This document shows, in pieces, positions 25,522 through 33,691 of a stretch of 64,000 nt of DNA. This stretch comes from an uncultured Rhodospirillales bacterium. Lineage in GTDB: Bacteria > Pseudomonadota > Alphaproteobacteria > Acetobacterales > Acetobacteraceae. Positions within the stretch are counted from its first letter, which is position 1. Each line of letters starts with the position of its first letter. Both the position numbers and the translations under genes were made by a program. The DNA lies in contig CAILMF010000074.1 in the NCBI GenBank assembly GCA_903835235.1, positions 225,052 to 289,051 on the forward strand. Direction: 5' to 3'. The notes beneath the pieces are model-generated. The model was not told where the DNA came from. It saw only the letters and a list, made by a program, of their open reading frames with translations, and ran no database searches.

Positions 25522-26267
25522 GCCCGCCGGTGCTGCAATGCTTCGGCCTGACGCGGCGCTTCGGCGGGCTGGTCGCGGTGGATGACGTCTCGCTGGCGCT
25601 GGCCAGTGGCGCGCTGCATGCCGTGATCGGGCCCAATGGCGCGGGCAAGAGCACCCTGGCCAACCTGCTGAGCGGCGAGCTGACGCCAACCTCCGGCACG
25701 CTGCAACTGGATGGCGAGAGCGTGACCGGCTGGCCGGCCTGGCGGATGGCGCGGGCCGGCGTCGGGCGCAGCTTCCAGCGCACCAACATCATGCGGCCGC
25801 TGAGCGTGCAGGAGAATGTGCGGCTGGCGGCGCAGGCCCGGCTGACGCCGCCGACCCGGCTGTGGCGCAACGCGGCGAAGGAAGCCGCGCCGCAGATCGC
25901 CGCCCGCGCCGCACTGGAACGCGTGGGGCTGGGCGCCGAGGCCGCGCGCAAGGCCGGTGCGCTGAGCCATGGCCAGCAGCGCCAGCTGGAGATCGCGATG
26001 GCGCTGGCCACCGCGCCGCGCGTGCTGCTGCTGGACGAACCGCTGGCCGGCATGGGGCCGGAGGAGAGCGAGACGCTGGCGGCGCTGCTCCGCGACCTGG
26101 CGCGTGATCATGCGGTGCTGCTGGTGGAGCACGACATGGACGTGGTGTTCCGCGTGGCCGACCAGGTGACGGTGATGGTGGAGGGCCGCGTGCTGCTTTC
26201 CGGCACGCCCGCGGTGGTACGGGGCTCGGCGGCGGTGCGCGATGCCTATCTGGGGCAGGCGACATGA
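25518..26267 (+). CDS. ABC transporter ATPase (LivG type), benzoate operon
   Basis: A 249-aa ATPase with Walker A GPNGAGKST, a LSHGQQRQLEI signature, Walker B VLLLDEPLAGMGPEE and a LivG-type insertion after GRSFQRTNIMRPLSVQENV. Overlaps genes on both sides by four bases. Confidence 0.93.
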   Translation: MSPPVLQCFGLTRRFGGLVAVDDVSLALASGALHAVIGPNGAGKSTLANLLSGELTPTSGTLQLDGESVTGWPAWRMARAGVGRSFQRTNIMRPLSVQENVRLAAQARLTPPTRLWRNAAKEAAPQIAARAALERVGLGAEAARKAGALSHGQQRQLEIAMALATAPRVLLLDEPLAGMGPEESETLAALLRDLARDHAVLLVEHDMDVVFRVADQVTVMVEGRVLLSGTPAVVRGSAAVRDAYLGQAT

Positions 26268-26974
26268 CGCCGCTGTTGCAGGCGCAGGGGTTGCAGGCCG
26301 GCTATGGCGAGGGCTTGGTGCTGCGCGGCGTCGACCTGGCGATAGCGCCGGGCGAGGCGGTGGGGCTGCTTGGGCGCAACGGCATGGGCAAGACCACGCT
26401 GATCCGCACCCTGCTGGGGCTGCTGCCGGGGGCCAGTGGCAGCGTCGCGTTCAGCGGCGCCGACCTTACGGCGCTGGCGCCGCATCAGCGGGCGCAGCGC
26501 GGCATTGCCGTGGTGCCGGAAGGGCGTGGCATCTTCGCCTCGCTGACCGTGCTGGAGAATCTGCGGCTGGCGGCGCGGCCGGCGCAGGATGGCTCGACCC
26601 CCTGGCCGGAGGAGCGCGTGCTCGCAATGTTCCCGCGGCTGGCCCAGCGTGCGGGCAACCGCGGCGACCAGCTTTCCGGCGGCGAACAGCAGATGCTGGC
26701 GATCGGCCGCGCGTTGATGACCAGCCCGCGTTTGCTCATCCTGGATGAGGCGACGGAGGGGCTGGCGCCGATCATCCGCGACGGCATCTGGCAGACCCTG
26801 CGCGGCATCCGCGCCGCCGGCGTGGCCACGCTGGTGGTGGACCGCACGGTGGAGGCGGTGCTCTCCCTGGTGGATACCGCGGTGGTGCTGGTCAAGGGCC
26901 AGGTGGTCTTCGCCGGCACCCCCGCCACGCTGCGCGCCGACGCGGCCTTCATGCATCAGCACCTGGGAGTATAG
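26264..26974 (+). CDS. ABC transporter ATPase (LivF type), benzoate operon
   Basis: A 236-aa ATPase with Walker A GRNGMGKTT, LSGGEQQMLAIGRALM signature and Walker B LLILDEATEGLAP. It lacks the LivG-type insert and has the shorter LivF length. Ends four bases before the ligase start, linking import to activation. Confidence 0.93.
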   Translation: MTPLLQAQGLQAGYGEGLVLRGVDLAIAPGEAVGLLGRNGMGKTTLIRTLLGLLPGASGSVAFSGADLTALAPHQRAQRGIAVVPEGRGIFASLTVLENLRLAARPAQDGSTPWPEERVLAMFPRLAQRAGNRGDQLSGGEQQMLAIGRALMTSPRLLILDEATEGLAPIIRDGIWQTLRGIRAAGVATLVVDRTVEAVLSLVDTAVVLVKGQVVFAGTPATLRADAAFMHQHLGV

Positions 26975-26978
26975 CGCC

Positions 26979-28532
26979 ATGGAAGACGGCAATGCGGTGC
27001 GCTGGTTCCTGGACCGGCATGTGGCGGCAGGCCGCGGCGGGCGAACCGCCTTCACCGACCCGGCGCGCAGCCTGACCTACGCGGCGCTGGCCGAGGCAAG
27101 CGCACGCTTCGCCGGCGGGCTGGCGGCGGCGGGCATCGGGCGGGAACGCCGCATGGCCATGCTGATGCTGGACACGGTGGATTTTCCCGTCGCGTTCTGG
27201 GGCGCCATCCGCGCCGGCGTGGTGCCGGTGCCGGTCAACACGCTGCTGACGCCGGAGCAGGTGGCCTATGTGCTGAACGACAGCCGGGCGGAGGTGGTGG
27301 TGGTCTCGGCGCCGCTGCTGGCCAGCCTGGCGCCGGCCATCCAGCAGGCCAAGGCGCTGCGCCTGGTGCTGGTGGCCGGGCTGGATGGCGCGTCACCCGC
27401 GATGTTCCCGGCCTATGCGACGGCGCTGCCGAGCTTCCTGGCCGCCGCGCAGCCGGCGCCGGAGCCGGTGGCGGCCAGCCCGGATGAGGTGGCGTTCTGG
27501 CTGTATTCCTCCGGCAGCACCGGGGCGCCGAAGGGCACCAAGCATCTGCATGGCAGCCTGCGCGCCACGGCGGATACCTATGCGGTGCAGGTGCTGGGGA
27601 TCAGGGAAGACGACCTGGTGTTCTCGGCGGCCAAGCTGTTCTTCGCCTATGGGCTGGGCAATGCGCTGACCTTCCCGATGGCGGTGGGTGCGCAATCCGT
27701 ACTGCTGCCGGACCGGCCGACGCCGGACAGCGTGGGCGCGGTGATGCGGACCCATCAGCCCAGCATCTTCTGCGGCGTGCCGACGCTGTTCGCGGCCATG
27801 CTGGCGCAGCCGGGGCTGGCGCGCGGCATCGGCTCGGCACGGCTGCGCTGCTGCATCTCCGCCGGTGAGGCGCTGCCCGACCATGTCGGCAAGCGGTGGG
27901 AGGATGTGGTCGGCAGCGAGATCCTGGACGGGATCGGCAGCACGGAGATGCTGCACATCTTCATCAGCAACCGACCCGGGCAGGTGCGCTACGGCTCCTC
28001 CGGCGTGGCGGTGCCGGGCTACGCCCTGCGCATCATCGACGATGCCGGCGCCGACCTGCCGGATGGCGAGATCGGCGAGCTGCTGGTGCAGGGGCCAAGC
28101 GCGGCCGAGGGCTATTGGAACCAGCGCGACAAGACCAGGCGGACCTTCCGCGGCGAATGGGTGGCGACCGGCGACAAGTACCTGCGCGATGCCGAGGGCT
28201 ATTACCGCTACCAGGGCCGCGCCGACGACATGTTCAAGGTCAGCGGCATCTGGGTTTCGCCCTTCGAGGTGGAGACCGCGCTGCTGTCCCACCCCAGCGT
28301 GCAGGAAGCCGCGGTGGTCGGCCGCCAGGACGAGGACGGGCTGGTCAAGCCGATGGCCTTCGTGGTGCTGAAGCCGGGCGTGGCCGAAGCCGACTACGAG
28401 GCGCTGAAGGAGCATGTGAAGGCGGCGGCCGGGCCGTGGAAATATCCGCGCTGGGTCAGCGCCGTGGAGGACCTGCCGAAGACGGCAACCGGCAAGATCC
28501 AGCGCTTCAAGCTGCGGTCCCAGGTGGAATGA
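26979..28532 (+). CDS. bclA: benzoate-CoA ligase
   Basis: A 517-aa adenylate-forming enzyme that makes benzoyl-CoA from benzoate, ATP and CoA in the cytoplasm. Motifs: YSSGSTGAPKGTKH (A3), FFAYGLGNALTFPM and GSTEMLHIF, which are characteristic of the benzoate-CoA ligase group, RADDMFKVSGIWVSPFEVE (A8) and the catalytic lysine in KTATGKIQRFKL (A10). The length matches the Thauera/Azoarcus enzymes. It sits between the importer and boxCBA, so a benzoate substrate is well supported; 2-aminobenzoate or fluorobenzoates could also be used. Confidence 0.93.
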   Translation: MEDGNAVRWFLDRHVAAGRGGRTAFTDPARSLTYAALAEASARFAGGLAAAGIGRERRMAMLMLDTVDFPVAFWGAIRAGVVPVPVNTLLTPEQVAYVLNDSRAEVVVVSAPLLASLAPAIQQAKALRLVLVAGLDGASPAMFPAYATALPSFLAAAQPAPEPVAASPDEVAFWLYSSGSTGAPKGTKHLHGSLRATADTYAVQVLGIREDDLVFSAAKLFFAYGLGNALTFPMAVGAQSVLLPDRPTPDSVGAVMRTHQPSIFCGVPTLFAAMLAQPGLARGIGSARLRCCISAGEALPDHVGKRWEDVVGSEILDGIGSTEMLHIFISNRPGQVRYGSSGVAVPGYALRIIDDAGADLPDGEIGELLVQGPSAAEGYWNQRDKTRRTFRGEWVATGDKYLRDAEGYYRYQGRADDMFKVSGIWVSPFEVETALLSHPSVQEAAVVGRQDEDGLVKPMAFVVLKPGVAEADYEALKEHVKAAAGPWKYPRWVSAVEDLPKTATGKIQRFKLRSQVE

Positions 28533-29320
28533 GCGCGCCGCGCCGCTTCTGGGTGGGGCTGCCCGGCGCCAGGCTGGAAGCCGCCTGGTGGGGACCGGCG
28601 CCGGAGGAAGCGCCGAGCATCGCGCTGCTGCATGAGGGCCTGGGCTGCGTCGCGCTGTGGCGCGACTTTCCGGCGGAGCTGGCGGCGGCGACGGGGTGTG
28701 GCGTGCTGGCCTGGTCGCGGGTTGGCTATGGCGCTTCCACGCCGGTGCGGCTGCCACGGCCGCTGAGCTACATGCATGACGAGGCGCGCGAGCGGGTCTC
28801 GCCGGTGCTGGAGGCCGCGGGGGTGCGGCGCTGCCTGCTGCTGGGGCATTCGGATGGCGCCTCGATTGCCGCCATTCACGCCGGCACCGTGGCTGACCCG
28901 CGCGTGACCGGCGTGGCGTTGCTGGCGCCGCATTTCATCGTCGAGGAGATCAGCCTGGACGGCATCCGCGCGGCGCGGCAGCGCTGGGAGACGACGGAGC
29001 TGCGCGCCAGGCTGGCGCGCTACCACGCGGATGCGGATGGCGCCTTCCTGGGCTGGAACGACGCCTGGCTGACGCCGGAGTTCCGGCACTGGGACATCAC
29101 CGCCGATCTGGCGCGGGTGCGGCTGCCGCTGCTGGTGGTGCAGGGCACCGCGGATGCCTATGGCAGCGTGGCGCAGGCGCGGCTGGCGGAACGGCTGGCC
29201 GCCGGGCCGGTGGAGGCGCTGGTGCTGGAAGGCGTCGGCCATGCCCCCCATGCCGAGGCGCCCGGGCCGGTGCTGGCGGCGCTGACGCGGTTTGCGCAAA
29301 ATAATGCACATATCGGTTGA
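28529..29320 (+). CDS. alpha/beta hydrolase in the box operon
   Basis: A 263-aa hydrolase. The nucleophile elbow is GHSDGAS (Ser), the oxyanion loop is HEGLGC, and the likely acid and base are in QGTADAYG and GVGHAPHAE. Proteins like this often accompany box genes; a role as a thioesterase releasing CoA from dead-end thioesters, or as a hydrolase making benzoate from an ester, is inference. The ATG overlaps the ligase stop. The last 26 bases of the gene contain a putative BoxR site. Confidence 0.8.
   Translation: MSAPRRFWVGLPGARLEAAWWGPAPEEAPSIALLHEGLGCVALWRDFPAELAAATGCGVLAWSRVGYGASTPVRLPRPLSYMHDEARERVSPVLEAAGVRRCLLLGHSDGASIAAIHAGTVADPRVTGVALLAPHFIVEEISLDGIRAARQRWETTELRARLARYHADADGAFLGWNDAWLTPEFRHWDITADLARVRLPLLVVQGTADAYGSVAQARLAERLAAGPVEALVLEGVGHAPHAEAPGPVLAALTRFAQNNAHIG
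29295..29308. promoter_or_regulatory. putative BoxR operator before boxC
   Basis: CGCA-AAATAA-TGCA, a one-mismatch match to TGCA-N6-TGCA and the mirror form of the site at 22404. It lies at the 3' end of the hydrolase gene, 63 bases before the boxC start codon, in a locally AT-rich stretch. It may control an internal promoter for boxCBA. Confidence 0.55.
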
Positions 29321-29335
29321 CGTTGGCCGAAGTAG

Positions 29336-29349
29336 AGCATTATTTTGCT
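29336..29349. promoter_or_regulatory. second dyad before boxC
   Basis: AGCA-TTATTT-TGCT, a perfect inverted repeat with the same N6 spacing as the BoxR-like sites, centred 41 bases (about four helical turns) downstream of the site at 29295. It lies just before the boxC ribosome-binding site (GGAGG at 29356). It could be a weaker operator half of a pair. Confidence 0.4.
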
Positions 29350-29370
29350 GGAAATGGAGGAACCCGGTTC

Positions 29371-31008
29371 ATGATCGATTTCCAGACGGAGCCGTCGCGC
29401 TACCGCCATTGGCGGCTGGAATTCGATGGCCCCGTCGCCAGCCTGGTGATGGACGTGAACCCCGAGGCGACGCTGTTCGAGGGCTATGAGCTGAAGCTGA
29501 ACAGCTACGACCTGGGCGTGGATATCGAGCTGTACGACGCGATCCAGCGGCTGCGCTTCGAGCACCCGGAAGTGGGCGCGGTGGTGCTGAAATCCGGCAA
29601 GGAGAACGTGTTCTGCGCCGGCGCGAATATCCGCATGCTCGGCAAGGCCAGCCACGCGCACAAGGTGAACTTCTGCAAGTTCACCAACGAGACGCGCTGC
29701 TCGATCGAGGATGCGACCGAGCATTCCCGGCAATACTACCTGGCGGCGGTGAACGGCACCGCGGCCGGCGGCGGCTATGAGCTGGCGGTGAGCGCTGACT
29801 GGATCATGCTGGTGGATGACCGGCGGTCCGGCGTGGCGCTGCCGGAAACGCCGCTGCTGGCGGTGCTGCCCGGCACCGGCGGGCTGACCCGGGTGACCGA
29901 CAAGCGGCGGGTGCGGCGCGACCGGGCGGATGTGTTCTGTTCCACCGAGGAAGGCGTGCGCGGCAAGCGCGCGGTGGAATGGCGCCTGGTGGACGAGGTG
30001 GTGCCGCCTTCCGCCTGGGCCGAGCGGGTGCGGGCGCGGGCGCTGGAATTCGCGGCGAAGACCGACCGGCCCGCCGAGGCGCGCGGCTTCGCGCTGGCGC
30101 CGCTGACGCGGGAGATCCGTGCCGAGGCCATCACCTACCCGCATCTGCGCGTGGTGCTGGACCGCGCCGGCGGCAAGGTGGAGCTGACCGTGCTGGCGCC
30201 CGAGGCGGGGCCGCCGGCTGCGGTGGCGGCGGCGCAGGACAACGCCTTCTGGCCGCTGGCGCTGGCGCGGGAGCTGGACGACGCGATCCTGCATCTGCGC
30301 GCCAATGAACCGACGCTGGGCAGCTGGATCTTTCGGAGTGAGGGCGATGCGGCGCTGGTGCTGGCGCATGATGCCTTCCTGGAGGCGCACAAGGCGCATT
30401 GGTTCATCCGCGAGGTGCGGCTGTACCTGAAGCGCGTGCTGAAGCGGCTGGACGTGACCTCCCGCAGCCTGGTGGCGTTGATCGAGCCGGGGTCGTGCTT
30501 TGCCGGCACGCTGGCGGAGCTGGTGTTCGCCGCCGACCGCAGCGCGATCTTCCAGGGCACGCGCAACGGCAATGCCGCGGCGGCGCTGCGGCTTTCCGCG
30601 CTGAATTTCGGCGCCTACCCCATGGGCAATGGGCTGACGCGGCTGCAGGCGCGCTTCCATGGCGAACCCGAGAGCATCGAGCGGGCACGCGCGCGGGTCG
30701 GCGCGGCGATCGAGGCGGAGGAGGCCGATGCGCTGGGCCTGGTGACCTATGCCTATGACGAGACCGACTGGGACGACGAGATCCGCATCATGCTGGAGGA
30801 GCGCGCGAGTTTCTCGCCGGATGCGCTGACCGGCATGGAGGCGAATCTGCGCTTCGTCGGGCCGGAGACGATGGAGACGCGCATCTTCGGCCGGCTGACG
30901 GCGTGGCAGAACTGGATTTTCCAGCGCCCCAATGCCGTGGGCGCCGAAGGTGCGTTGAAGCAATACGGCACCGGCCTGAAGCCGGTCTATGACCGCAACC
31001 GCGTATAG
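29371..31008 (+). CDS. boxC: 2,3-epoxybenzoyl-CoA dihydrolase (benzoyl-CoA-dihydrodiol lyase)
   Basis: A 545-aa crotonase-superfamily enzyme with two enoyl-CoA-hydratase-like halves. It opens the ring of 2,3-epoxybenzoyl-CoA, giving 3,4-dehydroadipyl-CoA semialdehyde and formate. Features typical of BoxC: SGKENVFCAGANIRML, NETRCSIEDATEHSRQ, AVNGTAAGGGYELAV, and in the second half LIEPGSCFAGTLAELVFAAD. Length matches characterised BoxC. ATG at 29371 follows GGAGG. It begins 50 bases after the hydrolase gene, the largest gap inside this operon. Confidence 0.96.
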   Translation: MIDFQTEPSRYRHWRLEFDGPVASLVMDVNPEATLFEGYELKLNSYDLGVDIELYDAIQRLRFEHPEVGAVVLKSGKENVFCAGANIRMLGKASHAHKVNFCKFTNETRCSIEDATEHSRQYYLAAVNGTAAGGGYELAVSADWIMLVDDRRSGVALPETPLLAVLPGTGGLTRVTDKRRVRRDRADVFCSTEEGVRGKRAVEWRLVDEVVPPSAWAERVRARALEFAAKTDRPAEARGFALAPLTREIRAEAITYPHLRVVLDRAGGKVELTVLAPEAGPPAAVAAAQDNAFWPLALARELDDAILHLRANEPTLGSWIFRSEGDAALVLAHDAFLEAHKAHWFIREVRLYLKRVLKRLDVTSRSLVALIEPGSCFAGTLAELVFAADRSAIFQGTRNGNAAAALRLSALNFGAYPMGNGLTRLQARFHGEPESIERARARVGAAIEAEEADALGLVTYAYDETDWDDEIRIMLEERASFSPDALTGMEANLRFVGPETMETRIFGRLTAWQNWIFQRPNAVGAEGALKQYGTGLKPVYDRNRV

Positions 31009-31021
31009 GCAGGAGCGTCCG

Positions 31022-32470
31022 ATGCCCGATGGTATCAACGTCGATTACGACGGCCTGATCCCGAACAACGTCGATCTCAACGGCGATGCGCGGGTGCGAA
31101 AAGCGCTGGAGACCTGGCACCCCGGCTATATCGATTGGTGGAAGGACATGGGGCCGGAAGGCTTCCAGGAATCGCTGGTGTACCTGCGCACCGCCGTCAG
31201 CGTGGACCCCAAGGGCTGGGCCAAGTTCGGCTATGTGAAGATGCCGGACTACAAGTGGGGCGTGCTGCTGGCGCCGAAGGTGGAAGGCCGCACCATTCCC
31301 TTCGGCGCGCACAAGGGCGAGCCGGCCTGGCAGGACGTGCCGGGCGAGTATCGCGCCATGCTGCGCCGCCTGCTGGTGATCCAGGGCGATACCGAGCCGG
31401 CGAGCGTGGAGCAGCAGCGGCACCTCGGCGCGACGGCGCCTTCGCTGTACGACATGCGCAACCTGTTCCAGGTGAATGTCGAGGAAGGCCGCCACCTCTG
31501 GGCCATGGTCTATCTGCTGCAGAAGTATTTCGGCAAGGATGGCCGCGAGGAAGCCGAGGCGCTGCTGCAGCGCCGCAGCGGCGACAAGGACACGCCGCGC
31601 ATGCTCGGCGCGTTCAATGAACGCACGCCGGACTGGCTGAGCTTCTTCATGTTCACCTACTTCACCGACCGCGACGGCAAGATGCAGCTGGAAGCGCTGG
31701 CGCAGTCGGGCTTCGACCCGCTGAGCCGCACCTGCCGCTTCATGCTGACCGAGGAAGCGCACCACATGTTCGTCGGCGAGACCGGCGTGATGCGGGTGAT
31801 CGAGCGGACCTGCCAGGCGATGAAGGCGGCTGGCATCGAGGACCCGAACGATATCGCGCGGGTGCGGGCGCTGGGCGTGGTCGACCTGCCGACGATCCAG
31901 AAGAAGATGAACCTGCACTTCTCGCTGACGCTGGACCTGTTCGGCAACGAGGTTTCGACCAATGCGGCCAATGCGTTCAACTCGGGCCTGAAGGGGCGCT
32001 ACCGCGAGGACAAGCTGGACGACGACCACCAACTGCTGAACGCGGTTTATCCGGTGCTGCGCTGCGTGGACGGCGCCATCGTGCCGCAGGACGTGCCGGC
32101 GCTTTCGGGCCTGAACATGCGGCTGCGCGACGACTACGTGGTGGATGCGCAGGGCGGCGTGACGCGCTGGAACAAGGCGATCGAGAAGCTGGGCGTGGCG
32201 TTTCAGTTGACGCTGCCGCATGTGGCGCATAACCGCGCCATCGGCGAGTTCAGCGCCATTGAGGCCGACCCGGCGGGCCGCGTGATGAGCAAGGTGGAAT
32301 GGGCTGACAACCGCGACCGCTGGTTGCCTTCGGTGGCGGACAACCTGTTCATCGCCTCGCTGATGCAGCCGGTGAGTGCGGCCGGCGAATATGCCGGCTG
32401 GATCGCGCCGCCGAAGCTGGGCGTGGACGGCAAGCCCGGTGAGTTCGAGTATGTGAAGATCCACGGATGA
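31022..32470 (+). CDS. boxB: benzoyl-CoA 2,3-epoxidase subunit BoxB
   Basis: A 482-aa class I di-iron oxygenase that epoxidises benzoyl-CoA with O2 and electrons from BoxA. All six residues corresponding to the iron ligands I recall for Azoarcus evansii BoxB are present with a constant +5 offset: E125 (GDTEPAS), E155 and H158 (EEGRHLW), D216 (YFTDRDG), E245 and H248 (EEAHHMF). ATG at 31022 follows AGGAG. A longer in-frame start at 30989 overlaps boxC and is less likely. Confidence 0.97.
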   Translation: MPDGINVDYDGLIPNNVDLNGDARVRKALETWHPGYIDWWKDMGPEGFQESLVYLRTAVSVDPKGWAKFGYVKMPDYKWGVLLAPKVEGRTIPFGAHKGEPAWQDVPGEYRAMLRRLLVIQGDTEPASVEQQRHLGATAPSLYDMRNLFQVNVEEGRHLWAMVYLLQKYFGKDGREEAEALLQRRSGDKDTPRMLGAFNERTPDWLSFFMFTYFTDRDGKMQLEALAQSGFDPLSRTCRFMLTEEAHHMFVGETGVMRVIERTCQAMKAAGIEDPNDIARVRALGVVDLPTIQKKMNLHFSLTLDLFGNEVSTNAANAFNSGLKGRYREDKLDDDHQLLNAVYPVLRCVDGAIVPQDVPALSGLNMRLRDDYVVDAQGGVTRWNKAIEKLGVAFQLTLPHVAHNRAIGEFSAIEADPAGRVMSKVEWADNRDRWLPSVADNLFIASLMQPVSAAGEYAGWIAPPKLGVDGKPGEFEYVKIHG

Positions 32471-33681
32471 ACGCGATGGACACGGCGCTGAAGCAGCATC
32501 TGATCGACCCGGAAATCTGCATCCGGTGCAATACCTGCGAGGCGACGTGTCCGATCGACGCGATCACGCATGACGAGAACAACTATGTCGTGCGGGCGGA
32601 AAGCTGCAATTTCTGCATGGACTGCGTGGCGCCCTGCCCGACGGGGGCCATAGACAATTGGTTCCAGGTGAAGGCGGCGTTCAGCCTGGAGGAGCAGTTC
32701 AGCTGGAACGAGTTGCCACCGCGCAGCGCGGCTTCACCGGAAGCGGTGGATGCGCTGGACGAGGAAGCGGCGGCGCTGATCGCCGACGCGCACCAGGGCG
32801 CCGGCGGCAAGGTGAGGGCGCCGGCTTCGGCCAGCAAGCCGCGGGTCAACCTGTTCAACCGCGCCGCGCCGGCGCTGGCGAAGGTGACGGGCAATATCCG
32901 CGTGACCAAGTCCGGCACGTCGTCGGATGTGCATCACCTGATCCTGGATTTCGGCACGGTGGGCTTTCCGGTGCTGGAGGGGCAGAGCATCGGCATCGTG
33001 CCGCCGGGGGTGGATGCCGCGGGGCGGCCGCATGCGATGCGGCTCTACTCCATCTGCTCGGCGCGGGATGGCGAGCGGCCGAACACCAACAACCTGGCAC
33101 TGACGGTGAAGCGCGTGGCTGAGCCGCAGGCGGATGGCACGGTGCTGCGCGGCGTCGCCTCCAACTACCTGTGCGACCTGGCGCTGGGCGAGACGGTGCA
33201 GGTTGTCGGCCCCTTCGGCGCCACCTTCCTGATGCCGGATGACCCGGACGCCGACATCCTGATGATCTGCACCGGCACCGGCGCGGCGCCGTTCCGTGGC
33301 TTTACCGAGCGCCGGCGGCGCCTGGCGGTGCGCGGGCGTGGGCGGCTGCACCTGTTCTTCGGTGCGCGCACGCCGCAGGAGCTGCCGTATTTCGGGCCGT
33401 TGCAGAAGGTGCCGGCGGCGGTGATGCACCAGGAGCTGGTCTATTCGCGGCTGCCGGATGCGCCTAAGGAATATGTGCAGCAGCGCATGCTGACGCGGGC
33501 CGCCGACCTGGCCGCGCTGCTGACGCGGGAGACCACGCACATCTACGTCTGCGGCCTGAAGGGTCTGGAGGCCGGCGTGGACGAAGCGTTCACGCGGATC
33601 GCCAGCGCCGAGGGGCTGGACTGGCCGGCGCTGCGCGCACGCATGCGCGAGGCCGGCCGCTACCATGTGGAGACCTACTAG
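32467..33681 (+). CDS. boxA: benzoyl-CoA 2,3-epoxidase reductase BoxA
   Basis: A 404-aa iron-sulfur flavoprotein that passes NADPH electrons to BoxB. N-terminal two-[4Fe-4S] ferredoxin domain with CIRCNTCEATCP and CNFCMDCVAPCP, a linker, then a ferredoxin-NADP reductase domain with RLYSICSA (FAD), GTGAAPFRGF (NADPH) and the C-terminal aromatic residue (YHVETY). The ATG overlaps the boxB stop. It is the last gene of the operon; its TAG lies in a 14-bp palindrome shared with the convergent gene. Confidence 0.96.
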   Translation: MNAMDTALKQHLIDPEICIRCNTCEATCPIDAITHDENNYVVRAESCNFCMDCVAPCPTGAIDNWFQVKAAFSLEEQFSWNELPPRSAASPEAVDALDEEAAALIADAHQGAGGKVRAPASASKPRVNLFNRAAPALAKVTGNIRVTKSGTSSDVHHLILDFGTVGFPVLEGQSIGIVPPGVDAAGRPHAMRLYSICSARDGERPNTNNLALTVKRVAEPQADGTVLRGVASNYLCDLALGETVQVVGPFGATFLMPDDPDADILMICTGTGAAPFRGFTERRRRLAVRGRGRLHLFFGARTPQELPYFGPLQKVPAAVMHQELVYSRLPDAPKEYVQQRMLTRAADLAALLTRETTHIYVCGLKGLEAGVDEAFTRIASAEGLDWPALRARMREAGRYHVETY

Positions 33682-33691
33682 GCCGGCCTAG
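33678..33691. other. perfect palindrome containing both convergent stop codons
   Basis: CTAGGCCGGCCTAG is a 14-bp palindrome. It holds the boxA TAG (33679-33681) and, on the other strand, the TAG of the amidohydrolase gene (33688-33690). Only six bases separate the two coding regions, so there is no room for a conventional terminator. Confidence 0.8.

Noticed and set aside
22514..26974. Leucine/branched-chain amino acid importer
   Set aside because: Fold and order match Liv genes, but direct coupling to benzoate-CoA ligase and boxCBA makes an aromatic acid the better ligand.
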